DNA from: Gymnopilus junonius
Lineage: Eukaryota; Basidiomycota; Agaricomycetes; Agaricales; Galerinaceae
DNA: 19,384 bases
Assembly (NCBI GenBank): GCA_015501075.1
Contig: JADNYJ010000596.1
Location: 1 to 19,384, forward strand
Direction of reading: 5' to 3'
The notes beneath the pieces are model-generated. The model searched no databases and was not told where the DNA came from. It saw only the letters and a list, made by a program, of their open reading frames with translations. Position numbers and translations under genes: made by a program. This document shows positions 18,291 through 19,384 of the stretch, in pieces (positions within the stretch are counted from its first letter, which is position 1; every line of letters starts with the position of its first letter).

Positions 18291-18524
18291 ATGGGCAGGC
18301 GATGTGGGTGGGTGTTGAATCCATTTCCTCCCGAACTGATTCGACTGATTGACAAGTCTTTAGATACCCTCATAAAAATTCTAACGGTTGATCTATTTCC
18401 GAGCTTGAAGAGTGTCGATTTGCGTATCCTTCATCTAGATAGTGAAAGATTTGATTTATTAAGCCAAGGGAAGGCTGGAGCACACTGCATAGAACGAGGG
18501 TGGTCGGTATTATCAGTACCGTAG
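18291..18524 (+). pseudogene. C-terminal LRR/F-box-like fragment
   Basis: From ATG 18291 the frame reads WVLNPFPPELIRLIDKSLD, then ILTVDLFPSLKSVDLRILHL, SERFDLLSQGKAGAHCIERG and WSVLSVP, stop TAG 18522-18524. The LFPSLKSVDLRI repeat followed by SERFDLL and an ERGW tail resembles the C-terminal end of basidiomycete F-box/LRR-like proteins. FPPELIRLI also resembles the start of an F-box. At 77 residues it is far too short for the family, whose members usually exceed 400. I read it as a truncated or internally deleted relic, but a small stand-alone gene is possible. Confidence 0.4.
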
Positions 18525-18840
18525 TAAACCTCTGTCGACTTTCGTTGTCTTTGCAGCCCTATGTACGGAGTAGATTAAAATTACTATACTATTCAAATAG
18601 GACCACTCTGATGTTATAAGGGCTAACACTCGAACAATACCTCACCGATCAAAGCCCAACCAGTCCTTATCATCCGTTTTTCGCTCAGCAAGCGCCGAGA
18701 CAAACTGATTGAACCGTTTATAGTTGCTGCCAATTGAACCCGTCATAGGATACAAGTGACATAGCGCGTTGTATGAATATTGCGCTTGGTGGTGAAGATA
18801 AGAATGGGTGCTTTGAAGCCTTCGTTCCTTATGAATTCGG
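18525..18840. other. Convergent intergenic stretch
   Basis: This lies between the ends of the plus-strand fragment and the minus-strand gene at 18841. No open frame of note and no repeat were found. Confidence 0.5.
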
Positions 18841-19384
18841 TTATATGTTCTCCGGCTTTGCGATTGTTGAATACCTCTCCACGGTCATTGAGTTCACGTC
18901 GAGCTTGATCGGAGATGAAACGGAGGTCCCCAGTGTATCGTGCTTTTTGAGAATGCCTACGGACAGGAAGAGTGAGATTGCTATTCGAGGAGAGACGCGT
19001 GAGCTTACTTTTATTGACCTTCAGCCACGCCTTGGCTGTCTTTGTCGATGATAGTTGCACCACGCAGACACCCTTCTTCTGAGCGACAGCAACCTTAGGC
19101 TTATTGATGCGTAAGTCGTCGGAAATCCACACTAGTAAGGGAAATACAGGGTCTAGGGAAGTATGAGTCTCGCAAACATCGAGGACCGAGTATCAGAGAA
19201 CGTACCTGCCATGTATAAGTTGACTACTTTCTTCATATCGTCGTCCCGAACGAGGTCTTGCAGAGTCTTCAGCGTTACGTGGCCTGTGTTGTTCTCGTCG
19301 AGCCGCAGCAGGAGGCGCTTCCGAGATACATAATTGAGCTTTCTTCCCAGCCAACATGAGAGCGCGTTGCAGAACTGCTGAGCT
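18841..19384 (-). CDS. 3' end of a cleanly spliced gene of unknown function
   Basis: Exons (minus strand): 19384-19206 (continues past the window edge), 19131-19009 and 18956-18841, stop TAA at 18841-18843. Introns are 74 nt (GTACGT...CTAG) and 52 nt (GTAAGC...CGTAG), and both join exactly in phase 1. The visible 138 residues include QQFCNALSCWLGRKLNYVS, LLLRLDENNTGHVTLKTLQD, MKKVVNLYMAVWISDDLRIN, KPKVAVAQKKGVCVVQLSST and the end NSMTVERYSTIAKPENI. The stretch DENNTGHVT has the spacing of an EF-hand calcium loop but lacks the acidic residue at position 12, so calcium binding is doubtful. The protein is basic overall. I do not recognise the family. This is one of the best-supported models in the window. 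Confidence 0.75.

Noticed and set aside
1..19384. CRISPR array, rRNA, telomere repeats, retrotransposon reverse transcriptase or transposase domains
   Set aside because: No repeat-spacer structure, rRNA-like conserved stretches, TTAGGG runs or catalytic motifs of these enzymes were seen in any frame.

Overview
The window looks like a piece of a filamentous-fungal nuclear genome, most likely a basidiomycete (Agaricomycetes-type). Wherever two coding exons can be joined they are separated by GT...AG introns of about 36-77 nt, intergenic gaps are short, TATA boxes sit just upstream of several starts, and there is a leucine-rich-repeat protein of the large F-box/LRR-like class typical of mushrooms. 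Nothing bacterial or viral was seen, and I recognise no gene well enough to give a symbol.

Layout, left to right. 1-613: the 3' end of a plus-strand cysteine-containing protein gene in four exons. 614-1966: no gene, but an almost perfect 58-bp palindrome at 734-791. 1967-2229: a small minus-strand gene candidate with a TATA box. About 2940-8740: the most interesting part, three tandem, same-orientation (minus) diverged copies of one locus. Unit 2 (5' intron plus CDS 6221-6928) gives a clean five-exon, 149-residue gene. Unit 1 (4456-5236) has the same exon order and phases but one in-frame stop codon. Unit 3 (7500-8740) is decayed. Downstream of unit 1 lies a long Ser/Thr/Pro-rich coding stretch (3232-4372), of which unit 2 keeps only a short remnant.

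9286-10106: a plus-strand, apparently disordered protein. 10329-11734: a minus-strand LRR protein without a visible F-box. 12121-12735: a 204-codon ORF of unknown nature. 12758-13067 and 13061-13610: two convergent small genes whose ends overlap. 14082-14640: a minus-strand three-exon gene with a TATA box close to its start. About 15,000-18,200: a poorly resolved region holding coding-looking fragments (a BRCT-like piece at 16483-16640 and a diverged tandem duplication at 17306-17829). 18291-18524: a C-terminal LRR/F-box-like fragment. 18841-19384: the 3' end of a cleanly spliced minus-strand gene.

A recurring feature is that several otherwise good gene models are out of frame by exactly one base, often at a homopolymer run. 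Either the assembly carries uncorrected indels or many of these genes are decaying. The gene at the right edge and unit 2 show no such break. No operon-like or pathway-level cooperation between the genes can be inferred; the one structural relationship supported by sequence is the tandem triplication.
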